From Neoceratodus forsteri (taxonomy: Eukaryota; Chordata; Ceratodontiformes; Ceratodontidae), in contig JADMNL010000022.1 in assembly GCA_016271365.2 (NCBI GenBank), positions 224,850,501 to 224,914,500 of the forward strand: a DNA stretch of 64,000 nt. The letters run 5' to 3'. A program made the translations under genes and the position numbers. Below are positions 36,401 through 46,773 of the stretch, in pieces; within the stretch, counting starts at the first letter, position 1; each line of letters begins with the position of its first letter. The notes beneath the pieces were generated by a model, which saw nothing but the letters and a program-made list of their open reading frames with translations, had not been told where the DNA came from and searched no databases.

Positions 36401-36420
36401 TTTTACTAATCAAATACATG
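33419..36420. other. 3 kb without recognised genes
   Basis: AT-rich. Contains a short direct duplication at 34473-34545 (GGTAACTGAAATTGCAATGA twice, about 38 bases apart). A phrase at 35205-35240 (GTTACTTACCAGTAACAGTA) resembles a widespread vertebrate interspersed repeat that I cannot name. Small ORFs at 35920-36310 showed no domain. Confidence 0.5.
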
Positions 36421-36429
36421 ATGTATAAA

Positions 36430-37560
36430 CAATTGTGATAAAGGCTGGAATTCACAATCAACTGCAGTTACAAAGATCATTATACATTTATATTAAATAA
36501 CATTATAAAATGGGCAAAAAAAATATCAGCAACCTGATTGGCTAAGACCTTCTCAGACCTGTGTCCTTATAGTGCAATATTCTTGCAACCTGCACTACTT
36601 CAAAGGGACCTGCCCCTGCACAGGTAGCATATCATTGTCCCCATGCTATCACTTTCTCACACAGCGAGCACCTCAGCGGGTTGTCAAGGAAAGCTTGCAC
36701 ATTCACACAGAGTCTCCTCACAGCAGTGGCACCTTCAGTGCCTGGCACATAACAGGATCCCAAAGACCTCAAAAATTAAACTTCTCTCCTCTGCTGCATC
36801 CCATTTAAAATGCTTTCTGCCATGACCTTATTCCATGCTACCCCCAACGGCGCTAGCTCACTTTTCTTTTTTATTTCCACGTTGAGCAACCGCAAACCAA
36901 GAAACAAAATGCTACAGAAGCCATAGATGGACACACTCGCTCCCAGTCAAACATCCCATCACTATAAAATAAAACAAAATGACTGAAACAGATGCATCTT
37001 AAGCGAACACCAAATTTAGATGCCGCCAAGTTCTCCATTATTGCGCTCCATTTTAGAGAAAACGATGGGCGGTGGGCTGGCGCCATGGGGAGCAGCATGG
37101 AATGCAGAAATGGCAGAACCTCTTACTTTCTACAGCAGACTTGTGAGTGGCACAGATAATTAATCTCACACTAGGAGGTGGCCAGTGAGTGAAACAAAAT
37201 ACCTTCAAAAAATATAACTTTACAGCTTCTTTACCAAAAGGGATTTCTGTTTATCTGCTTGTAATGACCTCCATTACAACACAATGACAGGGACTACTTT
37301 TTTTATCAATAAAATAATCACATTTTTTACTATTTTTATATACAGTTCCTATGTCTTTTTTTTTTTGTAATTGACTTCTTTACTGTGGAGCCCATTTTAT
37401 AAGTGCAATAATACACTCTGAGGTGTGGGTTATGGCTTGATAAAAGTACTTCCCAGGTGCTAAAGGCACTCGGCACAAGTACCTCATGCCTCATAATGCA
37501 CCTGGGGCGTGTTCTTATCAGGCCATAACCCACACCTTGTCATGTCTTATTGCTGGCATA
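36430..37560. repeat. Unclassified element with terminal hairpin
   Basis: Segments at 36500-36610 resemble the start of the 39385-40690 insert (ATTATAAAATGGG and CCTGCACTACTT motifs). Both contain CAGGGACTACTTTT (37289 and 40499) and end in a hairpin with GGTTAT/ATAACC arms. Probably one non-autonomous family. The 36830-37130 part has more CpG and no clear ORF. Confidence 0.45.
37405..37556. repeat. 150-base hairpin
   Basis: GAGGTGTGGGTTATGGCTTG at about 37419 is inverted at about 37540. Pairing extends outward to GCAATAA / TTATTGC and inward through CCAGGTGC / GCACCTGG to a loop near 37480. Confidence 0.88.
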
Positions 37561-38100
37561 TACAATAGGTTTGTGTGTGTCTGTCCATGTTGATGGCATG
37601 GGGCAATCATACACAAAAAAAACTCACACACAGGCACATTAAAACACCTTTGCCACTTACCCATACTATCCAGACTACCCACTCACCATCATACCTTCCC
37701 GGTAGAAATTCCAACCACCATAAACAATGACCCATGATTTTGGGTGCTAGCTGTAGTGACAGGCTCTCTCTGACCTTTAGAACCTGAAACTGGGTAGCAT
37801 GGGACATCTGGTATCTTTTTGACTAAGCACTTTGGAGCGAGGGGTTATGGGCCACAGCTAGAAGCATCACTGGTGCTGCTGATCGTACTGATGTGTCAGA
37901 AACACTAGCTTCATTAGTAATACTCACACATACATCCATTATTACTCACCTTTTTATACTTTCTTTTGTCTCGGGGGTCAGAATAGTATATGTCTTGTAT
38001 AATGTTTCCCCAGCAAAAAGGTGGACAAAGGTACAAGTGAGAGTCTGTCGTCATGTACCCAATCCTGGTGAAAGTGCCTCTCTTATTGATTCAATGTAGA
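37561..38100. other. No gene seen
   Basis: Spacer without recognised features before the L1 3' end. Confidence 0.45.
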
Positions 38101-39384
38101 AGAGAACAAAATAACTAAAGAAAGGGGAAAAATAGTACATAAAACACTTTTGTCTTTAGTGCTGTACTAGAATCATGATGTGGACCATATTTTCTACATT
38201 TCACTCTACTATTACTGTAAAATGAAGGTTCCAAGATCTCCATAAATTATTACAATTGATCTTCTGCAATACGGAACATTGTCTCTAATACTGCATAATC
38301 CACAACCAGACAGAGCCAACGATCACATCTTGGACTCATATTTTTCCTCCAGTTAAGTAAAATCTCTCCTCCTATTTATTCAAAGATAAAATGACATATC
38401 TGCAAACAAGGTAAATAGTGGCCTCTAAATAATGGATACTTTTGTTTGAATACTTCAAAAGACATGAGTTATTTTTACTATATGGTTGTCCCAAAAAGAG
38501 AATGCCCTTTACCTTCCATTAATCTATAAACCGTCCTTCAGGGCTGGAACTGTTTCAAGTGTATACCTAGATGTTATGTTTAAGTATCCAACAGTTTTAT
38601 GAAATTTCATCCAGACTTCAATAGTATTCCTAGTTAATGGTGAAATCTTTTACATTATTCCAAATCAAAGTATTTACAAACAAACTGGATTTTTAATGCA
38701 ATCTATATAATATTGACTGCTCAGTTTTACCCAGTGTGGATGATTCTTTTCCTTCCTAATCCTATGGAATATAGACTCTGAGATGCCATATCATACAATG
38801 ATGAATTCTGAACTTTTAAGGCAGCTTTTTGTTCAGATGCATGTACGTTATATAAGCTTACTCTATGCTGTTTTCCCCACCAGATAAACTGCCTCAGTGC
38901 CTTTTCCCAATCTTTAAAACAGCTACATGGGACTCTGATGGGGAGGGCTTAAAACAAAAAGAGGAATTTGGAGAATACATTACTTTTCATAACATTGGTC
39001 CTCCCTAACAGAGTCGATGGGAGCAAACTCCATCTATCAATAACTTTTTTTTTGTCTTGCTCCAGTAGTGGAAGATGGTTCAGTTTTAAGAAATCAGCAT
39101 AATGTGAAACTGCTCAAACCCACAAAATCCAATCTGCTTTTATATTTGCCAAATGCAGATTGTTGTGATATAACAAAGTCCATGATCCTTATTTAATGAA
39201 GTCATTTCTGACTCATTCAGACTAGTTTTGTAATGTGACAATTTAGAGTACCTAGACAAGACTTTGAGCAGGGGGCTAAGTGATTCAAGAAGGTTATTCA
39301 AAATATTAAGGTATTGTCTGCACATAGCAGAATCTTATAGTCTTGCGAATTTACGTTGATACTATTATCACATGGTGACACTAT
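38100..39384 (-). pseudogene. L1 ORF2 RT active site to C-terminus
   Basis: After the foldback insert the minus strand resumes with NSQDYKILLCADNTLIF (about 39360-39300), the L1 FADD box changed to CADN. It continues to the GGL-type region and ends with IEVWMKFHKTVGYLN (about 38600) and a decayed C-terminus near 38110. The join to 40690 loses only a short stretch between RT boxes, so the insert really interrupts one element. Confidence 0.8.
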
Positions 39385-39594
39385 ATAATTATACTTTTAT
39401 AAAATGGGTAAGAAAAATCAGTGGTAATCTAGTATCCTGATTGAGCAAAACATGTCACATGACCATGCATTATTCCACAAGGATCGCATGCCCCCCAGTA
39501 CGACCACACCCCTGCACTACTTTCCAGCCCCCTTCCAGTGCTTAAAATCTTCTTACCAGTAGAACGATCACTCCACACCTGACACAGAAAGGCT

Positions 39595-39633
<39 letters not shown>

Positions 39634-40690
39634 CTATCACAGGCAGGCTGCCACAAACATCCTGGCACCAATAGCCATAGCAAAGCCATAACAGAGCAAA
39701 TCAATATAGCTGACCCACAGTGTTCTAATCTGGTTGAGCCTGCCATAAATGTACCACCTTTTAACCAGCACATTCTTAAAAAATCTTATCTGGCTGTTCC
39801 TGTCATTTTCACTCTCTGTTTTGTTTAAGTACTTTCAGTTTCCTACCTGTCCTGTAGGCTGATCGAGTGGTGTTAATTCTAGCAATGGACGTGGTGGCAG
39901 AAGTTTAAAATGAGGTATCTTAACCCCAGAAAATATGTACATTTGTTTTCTTAGAGTTCCATTATGTGTTTTTTGTCAGTGAAGCCACAGTGACTGTAGA
40001 GGAAGGGAAGATGCAAGCATGAGCGAGAGTTGTTATAGCAATGCTTTCTCATGCTTCTGTCTTCCCTTCTGAAGCTAATGTATCTGTCATTCTCCTACCT
40101 CCACAGTTGGCAGCTTCACTGACAAAAAACACATAACAGAACTCTAAAAAAACAATGTACATCTTTTTGGAGGGTTAAGATACCTCATTTTAAGTTTCTG
40201 CCACGACATCCAGTGCTAGAATTAACACTGCTCGATCATGCTACTGGACAGGTAGGACAGTGAAAGTACTTAAAATGGAATGGACAGTGGAAATGGCAAT
40301 ATCAACCAGATACATTAGAAATCCAACATTTTCTGTACAAAGCAAGACATGATCAACCTGATAATTATTACCTATAACTTAAAACCTACCATAGTTGTGG
40401 CAGGATCAACCAGATCAGGTACTGCAAATTAAATATTTATTCCTGCAAGCTGCAATCACATCACCTACTGTACAGTATATTGAATATTTATTTGTGCAGA
40501 CAGGGACTACTTTTACACCCTCTCCCACAATATTTCTGGCCATTTTGTAAGATAGATAACCCACTACAGGGTATGCAATCGGGCTCTGATATAGGCACGC
40601 ATTGGGTGGTAAAATGCACACCAAGGTGTGTGTGTATCAGAGTGCCCTGTGGTAGGTTATCTATTGTATATATATATATATATATATATA
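39385..40690. repeat. 1.3-kb foldback element inside L1 RT
   Basis: Inverted arms run from about 39710 to 40040 and from about 40060 to 40420. ACCTGTCCTGTAGGCTGATC at 39847 is inverted at 40225-40250, and GTTTTTTGTCAGTGAAGC at 39969 is inverted at about 40119. Pairing continues outward to AATCTGGTTGAGCCTGCCA / GGCAGGATCAACCAGATC. A second hairpin (40548-40665, GATAGATAACCCACTACAGG inverted at its end) closes the right side. (CA)n at 39596-39631 and (TA)n at 40667-40692 lie in the element. No ORF of note. Confidence 0.8.
39596..39631. repeat. (CA)n microsatellite
   Basis: 18 CA units. Confidence 0.97.
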
Positions 40691-40692
40691 CA
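40667..40692. repeat. (TA)n microsatellite
   Basis: About 12 TA units at the right border of the foldback insert. Confidence 0.95.
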
Positions 40693-42315
40693 CATAGTAA
40701 ACCAGAGGGGACCGGGGCACCCTTTTCTTGTACCACAGACAACTGAGTCAGTTTTATTTCTCACTTTTGGGGAAGTACATATCAAGCTTATCCAATTTCT
40801 AAACACTAGGCCTACTCCAGTCTTTGATAGGGTCTCCTTAAAAAAGTCCCAGGAGATCCTATCAAAGGCCTTTTCAGCATTCAATGAAATAAGTACTGCA
40901 TTATTATCTGAGGATATAGACTCAGATCAAGAACCTTCGTCATGTTATGGTGAAGCCTCTGTCCATCAATGAAGTTTGTTTGATCACCATGAATCAATGA
41001 CTTAATTACCTTCTTGACATGTTTGGCCAAAATGTTTTCAAAAATGTTGTAATCATTACTTTAAAAAGTTATTGAATAGTAAGATTTACAATGAACTGGG
41101 TATTTTTTAGGTTTTAATATCAGTGTAATCAATGTATCCTGGAATGACAGAGCACCCCCCAGCATTCCAAACTGGTTAATTAGGCTCTAATATGAGCAAT
41201 GAGTCCTCACTGAATGACTTATAAAATGTGCCTATAAAACCATCTGGTTCTGGTGATTTAGCTACTTTTATATACTTAATTGCTTTTGTTATCTCACTTT
41301 CATCTATTGGCTTATCCAGTTGTCCACTTTCCCATTCAGAAAGGGTTGGAAAATCTATAGAATTCAAAAAAAACACTTTTTATTTCTTCCAAGTTTGAAT
41401 CCACCTCTGGTTTATATAATTCTTTGTAAAAATACTCAAAAACTGTCATGTGTTTTTTTTTTGGTGACACACTATGTATTGTGTCATCTCAGTCCTTTAT
41501 TTGATTGATGAGATCCATTCTGCTCCTAGCTGTAAGGGTAACAATGTGTCTGGCCTTTCCCTCATGAAGTAACATCTAGACCTAGATCCCAGTAAAGCTG
41601 TATCTGGCCACAATATCATTATACTCATTCTGAGCGGTGAGCATTTGATATAAATATAATTCACTTGAAGATAGTATATAATCTGCTTGTGCCTTTGTTA
41701 ACTGTTGTCCCTTTAATATAAGCTCCCTTGCTATTTTTTTTACTTGCATATGTCTCTGTAGTCCCACAAGTACATATTTTAATGCATCCCAGTAAGTGTT
41801 ATAGTTTATTTCCTTGGGATCATACAATTCCACAAAATATTTAACATTTTTTTTATTAATGTTATGTATGATTAATCTTTGAGTAAGGAAGCCTATAATC
41901 TCCACAAATAATATTTTGTTTCTAATTCATCCTGATCCAGAAAAAAACATTTATGGAGCATGGTCAGGGATATGTATGTTTCCATATTCTATAGATGAAA
42001 TGTTATTAATCGAAGATTTAGGTATTATTCAAGTATCTATATGAGAAAACCTTTTCTGGACAGTAGAAAAAATGAGTATTTTTTGTAATCCACTGTATGG
42101 TAAAACCTAAGGGCATTCACCAGATTAAATGCTTTTCTTAACATTTCTACATTTATCATTGCATTAATGTTAGTTTCTTTTGACCCAAATGATCTAGCCA
42201 ACTGATGGAATTTTAAGTCCCTCACTAAAAAATATGGTGATGGGAACCTAGCAATATTCAAAAATAACTTTGTGAAAAATGTGCAACATCATGATTGGGA
42301 ACATATATGCATATA

Positions 42316-42525
42316 GGCAGTATAGCGCAGTGGCCTAAGGCTCTGAGCTGCAAATCTGGTGACATCCAGCAGACCAGACCGGGGTTTGAATCCCACAGTT
42401 TCCACTTAAATACTGTGTGACCCTGAGCAAGTCACTTAACTTCCCTGTGCTCCCAGGTCGCTCCTGTAAAAAAGCTTTCAGCTTAGTGTGCTACTCCTGA
42501 TTAAACAACTAAATAAAAAAAAATA
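42316..42525 (+). mobile_element. tRNA-derived SINE with MIR/CORE-like body
   Basis: tRNA-like head with A box TAGCGCAGTGG (42323) and B box GGTTTGAATCC (42383). The body has CTGTGTGACCCTGAGCAAGT and CACTTAAC, then CTCCCAGGTCGCTCCTGTAA, and the tail is GATTAAACAACTAAATAAAA. It is inserted in the L1 endonuclease region. Same family as 3235-3424 and 57695-57902. Confidence 0.9.
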
Positions 42526-42799
42526 TATATAATATAGTTGCCTTATCTTGATTTTTATGATTAAATATCTACCACTCATCAACATGCATATCTACAATTT
42601 TCCCTTTCAATTGTCATAGAAATACTATGGCAATACCTCTTGAGTCAGTTTTAGGGAGCATGAGGACCCCACACACCATACAGATTCAGTATAGATTTAA
42701 CCCTTGCTGTTCCATGGACTGACTTATCAGTTCAGAATTCCTATTGGTTCTAATTTTGTTGGCAGCCCAAGCGTTAAAGTCATATTTCTGAAAATGTGT

Positions 42800-43345
42800 T
42801 TTCTTTCATTTTTATAAAATTCTTTCTTTATCCACCGGTGCTGCCAGCCAGCTGGAATCTCTGCCCAGTCATGAACCACAGGCTTCCTCCTCCCCACAAA
42901 GGCTATGACCCCCCTATACCCCCTGAATTACCCCCAGGGTGGGGTTGCGGCACCTGGGCCCTGGGCCCAGCACCAAAGACAACAGGATAGGTTGGAGGGC
43001 CAGCATGGGGGGCTAATTGAAGCTGTGGCAGGCAACATCTAGGGCAGCCAGCAGCTACTCCTTTTTCCTGGTTTTCTGGGGGTGGGGATGTGCAGTGACA
43101 TTCAGTGTCCACTCCAACCCCTGGATGTGTTAGGCACCAGTTGCTGTGCTACCCCCCGCATCCTCCAGGGGTCCGTTGATTGCAGACATACTCCCCACCC
43201 TCCCCCCGGAGAAGGAAAGCAGTCCTGTGGATGCTCCATCCTTCTCCCCCAGGCTGGCCCTCCAGTGACCCGGGTCCATTCCTGAACCTGGGTCACAGGT
43301 GTCTCAAGTGGAAATCCAACTGTTCCACTGATGGGCCAGCATGAA
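42800..43345. repeat. GC-rich interspersed repeat, copy 1
   Basis: Contains CCCTCCCCCCGGAGAAGG, CCCCAGGCTGGCCCTCCAGTG and GGTCCATTCCTGAACCTGGG. Close variants of these occur in the same order at 59300-59890 and, inverted, at 54985-55240. It splits the L1 endonuclease. Overlapping ORFs on both strands are low-complexity artefacts. Confidence 0.7.
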
Positions 43346-44009
43346 AATGTGTTTCTTGAAGAAACATACAGTTAATTTGCTGTCTTTTAACATAATCAAC
43401 TATTTTTCATAATGTCACCCTTTCCATTGCTCCTTTGAGATTCTGGGACATGCATTTTATGGAATTGGACATCACCAAATTGGAATATACCAATATTACA
43501 ACCTAGACATATTACGCTATTTGTCAGATAATTGTGAATAAACTATTACCCAGGGTGCCATGCATTTTCCATATTATCCTGTTCACTTGTTTTTCTGAAC
43601 CTTTTTGTAAATTGCTATGCCCGCCTCCTTTCCTTTCTTATTCATCATATTCAACAAGAAAATCATGATCATTATGACAGGAAATGTTACCTAACTGCTG
43701 CCTTGACCCACTCCTCTCTCCCCCCATCCTCCTTACAAGACAAGATGAAACCAGGGGCAAAATACCCCATCCCCCAGAGTCTATAGCTAGATAATACTTC
43801 AATTAGAACTACCCAGCACAAACAGTTTATTTCTTGTCTCAATATTTAGTATATTCCTGCCTTCAGAATACGAGGTCCTTCTAGTTACACCTATAGCATG
43901 ATCTATATTGCTTCCCCTACTTTTTCCTTCTCCCTGAACCCTTCCTCTACTCCCACTCCCATCACATGAGTATCTTTGTCACTGGTTTGCTGTCTGTGCT
44001 CCTTTTTCC

Positions 44010-45130
44010 ATTTAGGGACCTGCCTTTGGGATTTGACCCTGCCTATGATCACTTTTGGAAGAAGAAGAATTTGAATCTGTTGAGTGCAAGCTCGTTTCTG
44101 AAAGGCCTCTCTGATTTCTCACTCTCTCAGCTTCCTGCGGTAAGATAAAATGTATTACTCTCCCTTGCAGTTTTGCCAATAATTTAGCTGGTGTTAACAT
44201 CTAAAATTGAATATTATGACATGCAAGCATCCCCTTAGCATTACTAAATGATTTTCTTCTTTCAATGACACTAGATGGGAAATCAGGGACGATCACTATA
44301 TTCATTCCTCCATAATGGAGGCCCTTCTCCATCTTGGCCTTTCAAAAGATGGACTCCCGATCAGAAAAAATGATGGGATTTCAGCAAGACAAACTTGGGT
44401 AAGTTCCCCTGATAGTTTGGATTTAACAGACTTCTATGGGCATGATCCAATTTGATCTTATCATCTGGAAATTTTCTTCCAAATGCCTCAGTCAGAATTT
44501 GCTCTAAATAAGACAAAGGAACAGAGCCTGCCACACCATCAGTAACACCTGCTAGTTTGAGACTGTCTTTTGCAGTGTCAGATCCAGAATTGTACAATGG
44601 GGGTGCTGGGGTGGGGTGCATACTTCTTTTTTTTTTGTAATCCTTTATATTGTCAGGAATGTTTTTATTACAGTTTTGAGTGAAAAATACAATTGTAAGG
44701 TATAGTTTTAAATGTATATTTTCTTACAATCAATAAATTAGACATCTTCAACAAACTGAAGTGCAACAGCAAGTGAGTAAGTTACAGCAGTGGTTGTGAT
44801 TGTTGCTGTCCCCTTCACCCTTCCCCCCATCTGCCACTGCCTCTTCCAGCTGGCACTTCCAACTCTTCCACCTTTTTCTGTAGTATTTCAACTTCTTTCT
44901 GTAAAATATTTAATTATACCCCCGTAGGCCTAGTCTCGTCTTGGCATTTGACACCCTTTTTTCATCGTCTTAATGGATGCTGCCAAGGTACTGTATTACA
45001 TTTATTAATAACATCAACAAATTTAGAGATCATTTTATTCAAATGAGGTGTCAATGTTAACAAATCCTTATCTGATTTATTTAAGAATAATTTCTGGCTG
45101 TTCTTCCAGTTTTGATGCCCATTACTCCTT
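44010..45130 (-). pseudogene. L1 ORF1 remnant
   Basis: The minus strand reads a heptad-like coiled-coil segment (LNILQKEVEILQKKVEELE near 44850-44910). An RNA-recognition-type block follows with PLSYLEQILTEAFGRKFPDD, then KLDHAHRSLLNPNYQGNLPK (44621-44361). The C-terminal domain is near 44200-44010 (LLAKLQGRVIHFILPQEAER). This is the usual L1 ORF1p order; such proteins bind the element RNA as trimers. Stops and frameshifts separate the pieces. Confidence 0.8.
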
Positions 45131-45150
45131 TATGCAAAAGTTCTTACTTA

Positions 45151-45700
45151 CTCTATTAACCCCTTAAGTGCCTATGGCTGTACACTGCACTTCTTGACCT
45201 TATTTGAAATGAATACTGTTGAAAACTTACAGCTTTACAGCTGACATCAGAGGAGGACTACAGCAGCGGGAGATTCAATAACCTGCAGTGCATGTTAAAG
45301 TTGTTATAAACTCTGATCTTGTGTTTGCTGGTCCCCCAAGAGGACTGTACTTAGCCCTGGGAGAACAGAGGGATGGCACACATCTGAAAAAGTGGTTTTG
45401 TAAACCTCAAAGGCATATGCTTTATAGTACACAATTGGGATTCAATAATCACATTTAATGTTGGTGAATGTTTGGGTGCTTTTGTTTCCATCCTGGCTCC
45501 TCCTCAGCTGCAGGGGATTCTGGGATTTGTAGTTATACAAAATGTCAGTTGTAAGTCAGGAGACTCAGTCTGATGCAATATTCTACACTGCAGTAAACAG
45601 TAAGTAAAACAATGTTTTTGCACACAAATTGCAAATTTGGACCAGCACCACATTTGGATATCAGGCTCTTAGTCATGACTGTTTCCCTTTAAATGTGACA
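45151..45700. other. No gene seen; 3' flank of V2
   Basis: No recognised features. Homology with the V1 3' flank becomes visible from about 45735. Confidence 0.5.
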
Positions 45701-45929
45701 GAATGTACACTACTGAGGAATTCAGAGTGTTCAGTAATGTATTTGAAGTGATTCTAGCTACAGCATAGCCCATTGCTGCTTCCACAACAAAGCAGTTGTG
45801 GCATTCAAAGAAAATAGTGGCTGGCACAGCTGCCCAGCATACTATATAAGTTTATTTATCTTCTGCAATAACATATTGCATGTAAGCTGTAAAACATTAT
45901 GTTCCTGAAGAGCGGATGCCGACATGTTA

Positions 45930-45968
45930 TGTATCTGTGCAGGAACAGATGGAGAGTCCAACACTGTG
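45930..45968 (-). promoter_or_regulatory. Recombination signal sequence, 23-bp spacer (V2)
   Basis: Consensus heptamer CACAGTG (45968-45962), spacer of exactly 23 bases, nonamer ACAGATACA (45938-45930, 6 of 9 consensus). The last ten spacer bases, CTGTTCCTGC, are identical to those of V1. Confidence 0.9.
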
Positions 45969-46616
45969 CACTCGTAGCGCAGTAGTAGGTGGCATCGTCG
46001 TTCAAAGTCACTGATGAAATGTTGAAAGTACATGAACCTGCTGCCCTGTTGATTGTCAAGTTAAACCTATCATCAAACACATCCTTATTAAATCCTTGAA
46101 TAAGGAACTGTGGTGCTAGGTTTAAATGTTGTTTATACCAGAAGATATAGTTGCCACCAGGGATCTTCTCACAATGGAAACTTGCGTGTTGTCCTTCAGC
46201 AGCTGACACCTCTGGTGTTTGAGTTTCCTGTGCCAGGCATGGTGAACCTACAAAGTAAAATTAAGAAAATTGCTTATAAGATACAGTGCTAAAATGTTTA
46301 CTCACTTGGTAAAACATTCCAAAAACTGTGAAAATTATACACGCAGTTACTTGGCATCTTTCTTTGTTACACAGCATATAACTACACCGTACAGGACAGC
46401 ACCGATTCTGTAAACGTTGACTGATAACTGATCAGTTACATTTGGCTACTGTTATGATCTACATGATGCACATTAACTTATAACATTATATTTGGTAACA
46501 GGTGAGAAAATAGTGGAACCCACGATTAGGAAAAAGTATACTAATGTACCGTAGAAGATAGCAGCAACCAGGACGATACTAAAGAGAACTTCAAAGATCG
46601 TAGAATGCCTCATCAT
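45969..46616 (-). CDS. T-cell receptor-type V gene segment V2 (leader + V exon)
   Basis: Second germline V segment, paralogous to V1. The leader exon (46616-46550, 22 codons plus one base) begins ATGATG and encodes a signal peptide ending in LFSIVLVAAIFY. The donor is G|GTACAT at 46549 and the acceptor TTTGTAG is before 46247; the intron is 302 bases. The V exon (46247-45969) reads ETQTPEVSAAEGQH, first cysteine in FHC, tryptophan in IFWYKQHLN, and FNISSVTLNDDATYYCATS before the heptamer. No stops. Roughly 60% of residues match V1 by eye; differences cluster around CDR1, CDR2 and the following strands. Class most likely TCR alpha/delta, not proven. Confidence 0.9.
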
Positions 46617-46690
46617 CTCTGAATGTGAGATACAAATATGGGTGTTTTCTAGATTTTGGGAGGCATATTATAATAACTGTGGAATGAAAA

Positions 46691-46773
46691 CTTGCAAAGC
46701 GTCACCCTTTTCCTTGCGTCATCTGCAAGTTTACCTTTATAGATAATAGGATTCTGGCGACATCTGTAGGTGG
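46691..46773 (-). promoter_or_regulatory. Conserved 5' flank of V2 (possible promoter)
   Basis: Counterpart of 9337-9425 upstream of V1. On the coding strand it contains TGACGCAA (46721-46714), a CRE/ATF-like half site of the sort found in some TCR V promoters. V1 has TGATGATG-like sequence at that place, so the site is not conserved exactly. Confidence 0.35.

Larger units (their letters stand above)
40690..43570 (-). pseudogene. L1 ORF2 endonuclease and RT, first part
   Basis: Endonuclease: INCMFLQETHF near 43350-43400 (catalytic Glu in QET). After the GC-rich insert come DSRGIAIVF and KGKIVDMHVDEW, then around 42080 YHTVDYKKYSFF. Linker: YWDALKYVLVGLQRHM near 41790. RT: DKPIDESEITKAIKYIK and SPEPDGFIGTFYK (41376-41176), then NAEKAFDRISWDFF (40884, box A) and GTRKGCPGPLWF (box B) next to the TA repeat at 40692. 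Broken in every block. Confidence 0.85.
38100..45150 (-). mobile_element. Nearly full-length dead L1 with nested insertions
   Basis: Minus-strand L1-clade element readable in order from ORF1 (about 45130-44010) through ORF2 endonuclease (43570-41900), RT (41400-39100) and C-terminus (to about 38110). Three later insertions split it: a GC-rich repeat (42800-43345), a tRNA SINE (42316-42525) and a foldback element (39385-40690). A shorter interruption at 44635-44800 looks like an antisense repeat tail. All frames are broken. Confidence 0.85.

Noticed and set aside
42903..43296. Pro/Gly-rich ORFs on both strands
   Set aside because: They occur within the GC-rich repeat and are open on both strands, a composition effect.
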